64,000 bases of DNA, from assembly GCA_003290165.1 (NCBI GenBank), contig QNQO01009164.1:1-64000 (forward strand), given 5' to 3'. A model generated the notes under the pieces. It ran no database searches and was not told the DNA's origin. It saw only the letters and a program-made list of their open reading frames with translations. Source of the DNA: Berberis thunbergii. Lineage: Eukaryota; Streptophyta; Magnoliopsida; Ranunculales; Berberidaceae. The translations under genes were made by a program, and so were the position numbers. Below are positions 37,201 through 47,581 of the stretch, in pieces (position 1 is the first letter of the stretch; each line of letters begins with the position of its first letter).

Positions 37201-38720
37201 ATCCTTCTATTATCTGCATTAGCACGTCATTCAATATACTGGTTTTAGAGATATTCTTTTATAAATTTTGTTCTCTTCTTTCTACCAGGAAAGAAAACAG
37301 TGATTCACGTTTTTAATACGCTATCATATTTCCTCGCTTTTTTGATGTTTGACGTTGGACTAATTCTTCCATGAATTGATATCCAAGTCATTCATTTGAA
37401 ATGCTTCTTTATGCTTTGTAGGTTATCACAGATTTCATGGTTACTATAAAATGCTAACCATTCGCCCTTCAATTTTTATTTTTTTATTATTGTGGCAGGG
37501 ACATTATATCGTTGAGATGTTTTGGGAAGTACTGAAGAACTTTTCTTTAGAGAATCAAAAGAAGTTTTTGAAGTGAGTGATATATAATATATTCCTTTCC
37601 TCGGCCTTTTTTTTAATATATACAGGCTACTTTTTCTGCAGTGCCCTTTTTCTCTTGTGGGTGTACCACATGTGACGGCTACATAAAACACTCGAAGAAA
37701 AAAAAAACCCATTATATATATGAAAAACCCATCATTTGGCATGCTCTGCCCATTGTTTGCTCTGCCCTCTTTCCAGCTATTTCTGTTAAAGGATCAGTGA
37801 AATGGAAATCTGTTCTCATGAGCATATGTACTGGTTCTGGTGCCCATCTTTCACTGTAACACGGACTTTGTTTGGCCTAATATGCACTGTATTTCTACCG
37901 GCTTATTTTCACATGTGATATTGGCATTGTCACGAATTGACGCCATACATTTTACTGATTATCTACTTTTTGCAGGTTTGTTACTGGATGCTCAAGAGGA
38001 CCTTTGCTTGGGTTCAAATATCTGGAGCCTCAATTTTGCATACAGAGGTTGTTTATCAATGAGAAATTACTGTTTTTTCCGCATTAAACTATGCTGTGTC
38101 AATGGAATTACTCTCAGCTTTCTTTTGGACATTGTAGTTTACTTGGTGATTAATTAAGATATGATCAAGTGCAGAGCTGGAGCTGGAGGTGATCCAACTG
38201 AAGAAGCACTCGACCGATTGCCAACGTCAGCTACTTGCATGAATCTTCTAAAGCTTCCACCCTACAGAAGGTTAGAAAAATGTTTGTTTCATGATATCAT
38301 ATTTATGGCTTATTTTTATACATGGCCGTGATTTTTTAGACAATAGACAGTAATAACATCTATCATATGTCACACGGTACACAACCAGATACTAGAACTC
38401 CAGTCTGTCTCGTTGTTACTAGAGTTTAGTTGTATGGTAAGTTGGTATCTAAATGCCTTCAAATGTTTGCCCTAGCAAAGGTGACATCTGGACTAGGGGA
38501 TTTTCCAAGTGAACCATCAAACTGTTTTCACATCTTATGCAAGCTCTGCTGTCTGTTTTCATAGCATCATTCAGTGTAATTCTTAAGCATTATATGCATT
38601 TTTTTTTCCAATGTTTAATTATACTGGTCTAATGACATTTTTTCCTTGTGCAGCAAAGAACAAATGGAAAGAAAATTGTTATATGCGATCAACGCTGATG
38701 CGGGTTTTGATCTCAGTTGA
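22219..38720 (+). CDS. UPL6: HECT-type E3 ubiquitin-protein ligase UPL6
   Basis: Twenty-six exons with consistent phases give 1054 residues: 22219-22377, 23135-23224, 23666-23846, 24645-24756, 25635-25815, 26000-26182, 27338-27520, 28538-28619, 28780-28901, 29000-29304, 29424-29520, 29657-29800, 29966-30052, 30121-30207, 30592-30732, 30871-30996, 31722-31820, 31969-32036, 32559-32625, 35078-35248, 35345-35434, 36101-36181, 37499-37572, 37976-38047, 38175-38270, 38654-38720. It transfers ubiquitin from an E2 to substrates through a cysteine thioester. The N terminus MFFSGDPSTRKRVDLGGRS is the UPL6 signature. An IQ calmodulin-binding motif lies at about 48-65. The HECT domain fills the last 360 residues, with catalytic Cys about 1022 in TSATCMNLLKLPP. 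The length is close to the Arabidopsis protein (about 1029 residues). Exon 2 could alternatively end at 23232, but only the donor after 23224 keeps frame. Confidence 0.95.
26400..26990. repeat. Possible decayed repeat in UPL6 intron 6
   Basis: CCTAGGC-rich palindromic sequence appears near 26437-26460 and again, inverted, near 26900-26915 (GGCTAGCCTAGGC). The stretch between is diverged and non-coding. It resembles a decayed DNA transposon, but I found no clear target duplication. Confidence 0.3.
27094..27183. repeat. 45-bp perfect tandem duplication in UPL6 intron 6
   Basis: A 45-base segment starting ACGGGATTCTTTCTGCTC and ending CATCTCATATT occurs twice back to back (27094-27138 and 27139-27183) with no differences. 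It is intronic and does not touch a splice site. Confidence 0.95.
32729..33038. mobile_element. hAT-type MITE in UPL6 intron 19, 310 bp
   Basis: The ends are TAGAGTTGAA and, read inward, TAGGGTTGAA. The flanks CAATATTG (32721-32728) and CAGTATTG (33039-33046) form an 8-bp target duplication with one mismatch. The interior is made of CCGAAC/CGGTT-type repeats common in plant hAT MITEs. It is non-coding and sits just upstream of the LTR element. Confidence 0.75.
33056..34716 (-). mobile_element. Short LTR retrotransposon in UPL6 intron 19
   Basis: Two direct repeats of about 250 bp (33056-33303 and 34463-34716) share, in sense orientation, TGATG starts and blocks such as TTTATCTTTGTTTTCGTAGT. 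GTTTA flanks both sides (33051-33055, 34717-34721) as a 5-bp target duplication. A purine-rich tract AACCCGAGGAGAA precedes the downstream LTR on the minus strand. The 1.16 kb interior lacks pol, so the element is non-autonomous or deleted. It accounts for most of this 2.45 kb intron. Confidence 0.8.
33546..33851 (-). pseudogene. Gag-like reading frame inside the intronic LTR element
   Basis: A 101-codon minus-strand frame has FWRRLDEWMPARIDTLFDNR, a charged helical segment and an acidic C terminus. This layout suits the leading part of a retrotransposon Gag, but I recognise no diagnostic motif such as a zinc knuckle. It could be a chance frame. Confidence 0.35.
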
Positions 38721-39792
38721 TTCCACCAAAATGTTTTTCTCACTACTTGGTCATTCACACTGTTTTTGAGATACCATCTTGATTGACAAGTTGGACATCT
38801 AAGCCTCGAATTTGTATGCCCTGAAATGCATACGATCAGAGTATATTACACGGGGTCAATTAAAGATTCTCCTTGAACTGAGGAAGAGGTGGAGAAAGCA
38901 TAAACCAATGAGCTATGTACAGTAACCTTGTGTACATATGGAAAACTGCGGGTTGAAAAGGGATATCAAGAATGGATGGGTGTGATTACCTAGAGGTGGT
39001 TCGATTGCTCAGCGGAAGAATGTGAATAGGGTATGTGGGATATTTATGTAGTTCCTCTAGGCTGCGTCACTGATTGTAGTGTTTTAATGCTGCCCTCCGG
39101 TATCTATCCATGTAAATGTTTACAACTTCAGAGGTTGCAGGTAGTGAACAATTTATAGGGGCATTTTATTGGGGTGTCTACAAATAAGTATCACCTCATG
39201 TCAAACATAAAGATGTCAGATTACGAAGTATTATTTACCCACGATTGAATAGGGTAGATGAAAGGTTCGTCTTTTGATTAGTTATTTTCCCAGTTTCCTC
39301 GTTTCCCTCGATGACTTGTGCAGGTAACTATTATAACACAGCATGTCGTGCATGTGGCTGGCATCGTCTATGACCTCAAACTTCTATGAGGGTGTTATAG
39401 TAGTTCAAGTATTAATCAAAATTCATCCTCCAATGCAAATGCTTGTTTCAACATGTTTCTCCAAGGTAGCCATACATTCTACATCATTCAGCCATCAGTG
39501 CCTTTCATGGTCAGAGGAAATCGGCAAAAATTCATCATATCCAAGTTGCTTTAAAGGGTTTAAGGTGAAGATCAGGTCGATGAAGGTAAAATGAGTGGGT
39601 GGTTAACATTTGGAACTGAAATTCCTTCTCAGCTCCAAAAGTCTGAAAGATGGTCACCTCATCAGTTTGGAAAACTTGTCAATGAAATTTATCTTGCTGC
39701 ATTATCCTTTCTTGAATGTCCATTACTCTTGATTTATGATACTTTATTGAACTTTTACAAAGACAGTTTTCGATCAGTTTTGACAGAAATAG
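38721..39792. other. UPL6 3' flank facing the GDSL gene 3' end
   Basis: The two genes converge here and this holds their 3' untranslated regions. I see no transposon end, RNA gene or third coding region. Small plus-strand frames overlapping the GDSL exons are antisense shadows. Confidence 0.5.
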
Positions 39793-41783
39793 TTAAACTT
39801 CAACTTGTGATATTTTGGAAGCAACAATGGCATTGGCAGCCTCAGTATAATGAACACCATCCCAGCTTATGTACTTTGATCTTTCGCTGCACACATTACT
39901 AGTTTGTCCACACCCCACAGTCGCGTTAAAATTGTACGGTGGACCACCATATCCGCAACATGCCATGAGTGGATTCTCAAAACCTGTTATGTTCATGGAG
40001 AAAATATCAGAGCCATTGATTCAATATCAATGAAAACCTTCCTCTTGAATTCAATGTTTGATTTGAAGATTTGGAGCTTACCATAATGCTTGTAGTTGGC
40101 AATAAGTTCATACTTCATCACATACATATCTGTGTAAACAATGGTTGCATCCTTCATTTGGGATCTCAAATCTTTACACAAATCACTCAGTTTTTGGTTG
40201 AATACTTTCGCGGCGCCATTTAGTGACTTTAGGCATCCATGTTCGTCGAAATCACTTTGGTTAGATGTAGCAAGTCTTTGAGGCAAACATCCCAACGGAC
40301 CAGTACTATGTATCCAAAAGTTCTTTCCACCATGTTGGTATATGATCTGAAATTGGAAAAAAATGTGAAACTAAATTCAGCCATAGTTGATTCAATAATG
40401 CTCAAAATTTTTCATTGAAATTGAATACTCACCCCGTAAAGAACTTTCGATGTGTTCTAGGTATAATGGTATCGTTTGGATGACCATCTCGTAAGATAAA
40501 CCTGCATCGAATGCACCAGCAATATCATTCTGCCCAATATCAAATGTGTAAAGTGCATTTTGAAACCCTTCTTCGTCGACAAAACTTGTCCAACCTATAC
40601 CAAATTTAAAATACCACAAGTACAATACATATTTCTAAACTTTTTTTTTTTTTTTTTTTTTTTTCTAAAGTGAATTGCTATGCAAGAAAATAACTATAGT
40701 GACTAACATAGAGATTTAGCGTGAAATGAAAAATGTACCTTCTGATATAAGTTCAAGTGAGCTATTGAAAAATCGGAGAAACTGAAGAACTTGAAGATCC
40801 AAATAACCAAAAGGACAATGCTTCGGTAGAGCCGTAGAACCAGCCACTGCGAAATTCGCTCCATTCCTGAAATCTGGAGCTAAGGGCTCAAGGTATGGTG
40901 TCAAGTAACTAGTCTTCAAATTTTCGCCTACAAGAACCAAATAAAAATTACAAAGTTCCAATAATAAATAAATTTGTGAAAAAAAAAAAAAACTCTTAAA
41001 TGCTTTGTTGTGGCAAATGCAAGTTTATATGGAAGTCGTTGTCATTTTAAATTAAACTAATTTCTTATGTGATGAGTGATAAAAGTTTATGTCCTACCTT
41101 ACTTGGATGTATTGAAAAATCAATGAGAGAAAAATACTAATTTTTTTTCTTCTTAATCCCTTATCCTTTCCACTCCAGATGGAGTCGGCAGTGTTTGAAC
41201 CCTGACCTGTAATTTCATCCGCCATAAGCCTATCACTGAGCTAGTACCCCATTGGTGAACAAATTAATATTTGATATTGTCATTACCTTGTTTTTTTCCA
41301 TCCCATGAGAATCTTCCTACATTATTTCTATGTATTCCACCCTTTCAAAAATGACAAACTTCCATGGAAGAAAAGTTTTAGAATTTTCCTGTTAAAAAAA
41401 TTCAAGTGCCACCTAAAACAAAATAATGTAACAACAAAAAAATAATAATAATTCAAATGCAAAAATTAGGATTCAAAGTAATATTGCAATTTATACTTTA
41501 AAAAAAAGTGAAGAAATTCTAATTATGAAAACATACATAGAAAGTCGATCACCAGGCGTCCATCGGTTAATCTACCATAAGGTTTACCGGTGAAAATACG
41601 ACCATTGGGTGGCCCAAACATGATACCTAGTCCATAAGCATAGCTACCAGTATCAGAATTGGAGTCTCCAAAGTTGAAGATCACTGGCTTCTTCTTACAT
41701 TGACAATTCACAGGTAGAGGAACATGGAGGATAAATAGAAGAATAAGAAATAATGTGATATGGTTTCTTGTTGTTTCATTCAT
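39793..41783 (-). CDS. GDSL esterase/lipase, secreted, with frame conflict
   Basis: Five minus-strand exons: 41783-41537, 40927-40739, 40594-40433, 40346-40082, 39983-39793, about 351 residues (family usually 350-390). A hydrophobic signal peptide covers residues 9-27. Block I is [11 protein letters not shown] with nucleophile Ser41, block [12 protein letters not shown], block III FDIGQND, block V DGVHYT with the Asp and His of the active site. The [13 protein letters not shown] segment is typical of the plant ENOD8/alpha-fucosidase-like group. Such enzymes hydrolyse acyl esters in the wall or apoplast; the substrate is unknown. Exon 3 ends in phase 1 at TTACGGG|GTGAG, but exon 4 must begin in phase 0, so the joined exons are one base too long. 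One fewer G in the G4 run would fix this. Otherwise it may be a pseudogene. Confidence 0.85.
41140..41255 (-). mobile_element. tRNA-derived SINE in GDSL intron 1
   Basis: On the minus strand there is an A-box-like TAGCTCAGTGATAG (about 41230-41243) and a B box GGGTTCAAAC (41193-41202). An A-rich tail follows near 41140-41155. A target duplication was not resolved. A weaker relative may lie at about 62630-62705. Confidence 0.55.
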
Positions 41784-42570
41784 GGTTTCTCTGTTTCTCT
41801 TGTGTGCTCTTGTGAAGATGATATTGGATTTTGTTCAATTGGGTTTTTTTTATAGAAGGTCTGTGCAAGTAGAGTCAACTATGGGGCCTATGACCTGTGT
41901 GGAGCATTAAGGGGTTTTAGTAACAAAGGGTAACTGAAGTGAGTCACAGCTACATTGGTTGCACTTCTGTTTCCATTTTTGCAAAGAAGAATCATTACAC
42001 GCTAAACTCAATCACAAATAGTATGCGTGTAATAATTGAAGAGTTGTTTTAGCACATGAACAATTAAGAGATAACCTAACAACCACGTCAGCTTAACAAT
42101 TTTTCTTGAGGCTCTCCCTAGTTCTTCGTGCTTGTCTATAAGACATTGTTCCAACGATGTGAACTCAACAGTGTGCTCAGGAAGCAGTTCAGCACTGCAA
42201 TAGTTTCCCCTTATCATTAGTATGTTCCAAACACTATATAGATGATTACAGTGGAAATATATAACTATATTAAAAAAAATCATATATTGAATGAATTTCG
42301 ATAAGTCATTCTTTTACAAATGCGCAGTGCAACACCCCAAGAAATTACAAGTCTCTTTGAGGCTTTCAAGCTTCTCTTTTCTCCCATTTAAGATTTTTCT
42401 CCCCTTACAGACCACAAAGCATATCTCCTCGAACCAAAATTTGTACAAAATCTAGAAAGGGGCAAACATCAATAAAGCTCGATAAAAAATTTTCGTTCCT
42501 CTAACTCAATCTTTTTGAATTTGCAACCAGTTGCGATTAGCTTCTTTATTCATATTTTGTTATGAAAAAT
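41784..42570. other. GDSL upstream region and ECHIDNA 3' flank
   Basis: The 5' flank of the GDSL gene (41784 onward) runs into the 3' untranslated region of ECHIDNA. I see no repeat ends or additional gene. A minus-strand frame at 42008-42283 shows no recognisable domain. Confidence 0.45.
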
Positions 42571-45500
42571 TCATACAACACTGAATGCAGACTGTATTGT
42601 GGATGTCATGCGGGATGCTATGGTCTGGGAAGCAAATTGTTGAATCTGCTTCTTAGCATCTGCAAGAAAGTAGAATAATAAGGTCAGCAGCATAACCAAA
42701 TAAGAGAATTCGTTGGGAAAAACAAAAAATTTCATTGCCTAACAAAAACCTGAAATCAGGCAGGCTCTTAAAATAAAGGAAAGTAACGTACAACTACAGG
42801 GGTGTCTACAAGTCTGATGACAAACAGTATTGCTTAAGATTTAGGTAGGCTGTGATTGTTCAGATCACTGCTTTCAGGCCCGACCCTGGGCATGTGCAGG
42901 AGGGTCAATCGGCCCCAATTATTTAATTTTTGTTTTTTAATTTTTTAGAACTTCTAAAATTTTATATATAAAAATAACCTACATTTCAAAAGTCGACATG
43001 TTTTTGTTGGCCAATAGTCAACTTTCTTTACCATTTTTAGAAGGGCAGAGGTTCGAGTTACTTTCTATAATATATTTTTTATTTTTATATATAATTAATT
43101 TTAAACATGTATATGTCTTTAATTTCCCCTGCATGTAAAAAGGGCCCCCAAATCCAAAGTGCTCCAAACTCAATTAATTTTAATAAACACGTTATGCAAT
43201 GAAATATTTGATTTTGGTTTCTACGTGAAAAGGCCTCCAAATCCGAAGTGCTCCAAAATTTAATTTCATTTAGTAAACACAAATATACATTAAATAAAAT
43301 ATGTAATTCTCAATATGTCAATATGTCAAAAGGGCACTGTTTTAGTCCTCGCATGGGGCCTCTAAACTCCTAGGACCGGCACTGATTGCTTTGGGTGGTA
43401 TGTTATACAAAGTACATTATTTAGGATAGTGCTTTTACTCTTAACCAAAACCAGTTGAAAAGTGCAAAGCTTTTAGATCTGTTACTCAGACAAGTTGTTG
43501 ACGTAGTATAGAGTAAATTGCAATTAAAGTGCACTTAAGTCGTGGATTGGATACTCCAACTTAGTAAAATTCTATCGAGCAAATTAAGGGTATCATCAGG
43601 TTGGCACCAAGGATGGCCTTATGAAAAATGGGTTCAAACCCTAATTTGGAGATGGAAAGTATCTACAATGTTATAAATCTAAATGATAATTCAGACTAAA
43701 AGAGATTTGGACTTTAAAAATAAAACAATAGCCAGGCAACCAGTCCACAAAATTGTCTACAGAAGAAATGGGTACTACACGACATACTTGGTTCTACCAA
43801 CATGGTGTCAGATCACTTCAAGTTAGACACCACAGTTGTTGCCAAGGATATTATAATGTTCCCAAAATCATTTGTTACTCTTCAGAAAATTGAATTTCGA
43901 TATACTAGCAAAGATCAAATGCAACAAAGCACAAAACTGCAAGATGATGAAAAAATAAGTAAGCAAATGCTCTTCAAAGTAAGCAAGTTATCCCCAGTTT
44001 GGAGTTCTTTAAGGCCTAGTCGTCTACCAAGGTTTTGAATAAAATTTCCTTTTTGTTTGATGATGTATCTAGCAATGGAGAAGCAAACACACAAATGTAT
44101 AGGATTCATTATTTTTCTTATTTTTATGTTCTCATGGCTAATGCAACATTTTCAGTAACTTATTTCTATAGTGATTTAAAACTTAATGCTCGCTTACCCT
44201 TGCGACATTTAGTAAAGCCAATAATATTTGCGAGGCTGAGGCTCAAACACACTCCCACAACTAGAACATAATCTGGTTCAAATCTAATGACTGAAAATAT
44301 CCCAAGGAAGATCCAGACAACTGCCTGCACAACAAGAAATTGAACTGGTTAGACAACTCCATCAGCGAATTTTCCCATGCTTAGTTCTGTCATCTATGCC
44401 TTAGTTTCCAACAAATTTCACACAATGTTACCACCTAAAGTATAATGGCATCACGTGTGTGGTGCTATCTATTGCCTTGTGATATCAATGATGTAGTCAA
44501 TGAATATTCACTTACTGTAAGGTACAATGTCCACCAAAATAGCCATGAGTCCTTCTTATTCATCCGAGCCAAAGACTGTTCCAAATTTACAAGGCAAGAA
44601 AAATATAATGTATGAGATACTGAAAAGAACATGGTCACAAGTCTTAAACATTCTAACACCATTTACCTGACATAGCCAAGAGGAAAGAGGAATATAAATT
44701 GTAACGGGAGAAAAGGAAAAACGAAAATGAGAAGAAGATAAACCTCTTGATCAAGGCACTCAAACTTCCACACACTCTCACCCTGCTCATCTATTTCATT
44801 CCACCACCTTAGGCCAACTAGAATCCTCCCACTAACATTCTTGACTACCCAAAAATCAAGAGCGGAAAGAACAACAGTGACCACGAAAATGATAACAAAG
44901 CTATTAAAGAATAGTGCCGACAAAATGTAGAATGCCAGAGCTGCAGCCTGTCACCAAAACACAGCATAGTGCTTACTAAAGTGTGTTTAAGAAGTAAGTA
45001 CTGTTCATAACAGAAAGATTAAATACCTTGAAGATCACATGAAAAAGACAAGTTCTTGGGTTGGCATAATTCTCTGTAGGCTGCCCATGAGTATATGTCT
45101 GTTTGCAACATGTAAAACACAATGAATTCAGCATAGATAATTTGGAGATTAAACTAATCCTAATTGTCCAACAATTGATTTGGCAAGCGGATGCACACAG
45201 CAATCCTTGTCAATCCCACCTAGATCAAAAGTCTCCCCTAATTGTTTTCAGCTCCGTAAACATAATATTTAAGCAACAATAGCATCAATCCCTTATAGTA
45301 AACAACACTAACCCTCTGGTCAGTGAGCATTAACATTGTTATGTCGTAGTAAGACAAATCCTTAATCACATAAACAACGTCTTGTCATATGAGTAGCACT
45401 TAATCAGGTGTCTCAAAAAGTCAATTGGGGTGGCTTCATTTCATCAATAGAGTCATTAGAGTATCAAATTGAGCTGTGTCAAGTTCTTCAAAAAGCCGAT

Positions 45501-46025
45501 CCTAATATCGGTAATTGGATATTACCCGATAATCCCCATTGTTTCGAGATTTTTCATCTTGGATAAATCTATGAAAAAAATTAGTAAAATAGACTGAATA
45601 GACTAACCTATATTATCAAACATTAACTTCTTATCAACCCCATGGAGCAAAAACAGTTATAATTCCGAAAACTAAACAACCCCAAATCCCAAAACAGATT
45701 TATATACCAAACCATACAATAGGAAATTAGACACAAATGTCCTTCAAGACTAGATCAAAAGCACAAATTACACAGTGATTAGAGAGATTCAGATCTACCA
45801 AGGAAAAGGGTTACATTGACATGAAACATTGAATAAACCCAAACAAACATGGGTTTCATTAACAACAGATTCACAGAGAAATCAAGATGATTTTAGTGAA
45901 TTGAGATTGATTTTGTTCATAATTCAACACATTATATGTCTAGATTTTTTGCTCAAATCGATAAATTCAGCTTTAAAATGGAATAGAGTGGGGTGAAATC
46001 GAGATCAAACCTGATTTAGATCCAT
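42571..46025 (-). CDS. ECH: ECHIDNA, TVP23-family trans-Golgi membrane protein
   Basis: Six minus-strand exons: 46025-46011, 45080-45027, 44947-44744, 44575-44516, 44324-44198, 42659-42571. They join in frame to 182 residues, close to the Arabidopsis 186. The sequence starts MDLNQPTENYANPRTC and keeps the family core DFWVVKNVSGRILVGLRWWNE, with four hydrophobic segments (about 24-41, 43-60, 108-128, 132-150) and the C terminus ASQTIASRMTSTIQSAF. ECHIDNA works with YIP proteins at the trans-Golgi network in secretion of wall polysaccharides and in cell elongation. The first coding exon holds only five codons, followed by a 930-bp intron. Intron 5 contains a hAT element. The gene is head-to-head with NEMF, 1.56 kb apart. 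Confidence 0.95.
42875..43384. mobile_element. hAT-type element in ECHIDNA intron 5, 510 bp
   Basis: The left end is CAGGCCCGACCCTGGGC. The right end, read inward, is CAGTGCCGGTCCTAGG. The flanks ACTGCTTT (42867-42874) and ATTGCTTT (43385-43392) form an 8-bp duplication with one mismatch. The interior is AT-rich and non-coding. It belongs to the CAGGGCCGG-ended plant hAT type. Confidence 0.75.
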
Positions 46026-46432
46026 TGGGGAAGATGAAGAGATTGTCTATATAAGCTTTTTTTTTTGCAAATCTCTCTGATCATCAATTGAAGAAAACAG
46101 AGAGGGAAAGAGAGAAGAAGGCCACCTAGTACCAAGGAAAGGAAATTGTTATGCGCACCGTGCGAATTAGAGCGCGCACCCCTACATTAGCGCAACCAAA
46201 TATTATATATTTGAGGAACTTAGGCAATTTTGCATTTAAAAAAAAATTCTGAGATTGATCAAAAGTGTTAAATTGATAAAAATTAATAAGAAACAAATTA
46301 ATGAAAAAATTTAAGGCCTTTTAATTTTCATGGTTACTGAGGAGGAAATTAACTTTTACGTCCCGATCCCAAGATAAGTTGGTGTGCCACAACCAACACT
46401 ATTTTGAAATGGCTTAGCAATAAATATTTATA

Positions 46433-46622
46433 TAGAAATTCTAAGTGTCGAGGAAATGAGCGAAGAAACGAGCGAGGGAAGTGAGGTGGCGGGGGTGGGA
46501 GTCGTTCACCTCACTCGAGGTGCGTGCATTGACTTTTTGCACGCGCATCCCGAACGCAATGAACGGCTTCCACTCTGCCATCTCACTCCCCTCGCCCATT
46601 TCCTCGCTGTGTAGAATCCCTC
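46433..46622. mobile_element. Hairpin MITE, copy 1 (MULE type), 190 bp
   Basis: The ends read TAGAAATTCTAAGTGTCGAGG and, inward from the right, GAGGGATTCTACACAGCGAGG. Target duplications ATATTTATA lie at 46424-46432 and 46623-46631. The arms (GAGGAAATGAGCG and GAGTGAGATGGCAGAG-type blocks) are clearly diverged. It is the same family as 62146-62337. Confidence 0.75.
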
Positions 46623-46623
46623 A

Positions 46624-46628
<5 letters not shown>

Positions 46629-46705
<77 letters not shown>
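46629..46705. repeat. (TA)n microsatellite, about 77 bp
   Basis: A pure TA run of about 38 units begins inside the right target duplication of the hairpin MITE. It lies between ECHIDNA and NEMF. Confidence 0.95.
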
Positions 46706-46710
<5 letters not shown>

Positions 46711-47581
46711 TTTCTTCTAATTTGAGAATAACATTTTTCATTAGTAAGTGTAGCTATGATGATGGCTCCTAACTAGATTCTATGAATTTGAACTTCGTCA
46801 TTTTTTATGTGCATTTGGTTCAACCTTTGAGGTTATTGTTGTGGAGTTTGTAAGTAATGTTTGGAGCACAAAGAACTTTTCAATTCAAATCGAAATTATT
46901 TATCGAAAAGTCAACAAGGAATCGAGCATTACCAAAGCTTTCAAAGAACTTTTCATTTCAATTCTAAAAATTATTAGATGTCTTATGACAAGGAACTTGT
47001 AGGTCTCAAGGCGCTAGAAATTATTCTCAACTCGAGCTCGGTTTTAGAATGGAAGAAAGTTTGGTTGTTGAGTTCTGTAGCTGAGCTATAAGAATGTTTG
47101 AATTCTTAAAAAGAATGTTTCATGAGGAAACTCATATATTTGAAGTTAATTTGAGGTATAATTCCACATTCACGACCAAAGAGTGAGATTCTCATGTTCA
47201 TAAGACTTTCATTTTATCATAAAATTAAATGGTAGATATGGAGTGATACATCAATTTAACTTATAATGTAAGATCCCCTCATAATTTTTATGACATAATA
47301 TTTCATGCAACCAAACACACCCTTGATTATATCAAGGTTTAAGATTTTGTATAGAGGCGGACATCCACGAAACAAAGGAAGATTAAAAAAAAAAAAAAAA
47401 TCACCTTTACATTTACATTTACATTTAACCCTTCAAGGGGCCTTCTTGCCTTACCGCTTCGACTTCTTCTCCAAGTCTTCTATTCCTCTGTCTGAAACAC
47501 TTAATCAAACACACAGCGAGCGAGAGCGAAAGAGAAGAAGCTCAACACAGAGCCTAAGAAGAGAAGAGAAGAGAAGCAAAG

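Larger units (their letters stand above)
46026..47581. promoter_or_regulatory. Shared upstream region of ECHIDNA and NEMF
   Basis: The ECHIDNA 5' leader on the minus strand is probably 46026-46130 (GA/CT-rich), and the NEMF leader probably about 47470-47581 (AGAGAAG-rich). Between them lie a hairpin MITE and a long (TA)n tract, then about 760 bases with no feature I can name. Confidence 0.45.

Noticed and set aside
43560..43660. B-box-like GGGTTCAAACCC in ECHIDNA intron 5
   Set aside because: No A box, tail or duplication was found around it, so it is not enough for a SINE call.
46481..46720. 79-codon reading frame ending in (IY)n
   Set aside because: It runs through a MITE arm and a TA microsatellite, so it is not a gene.
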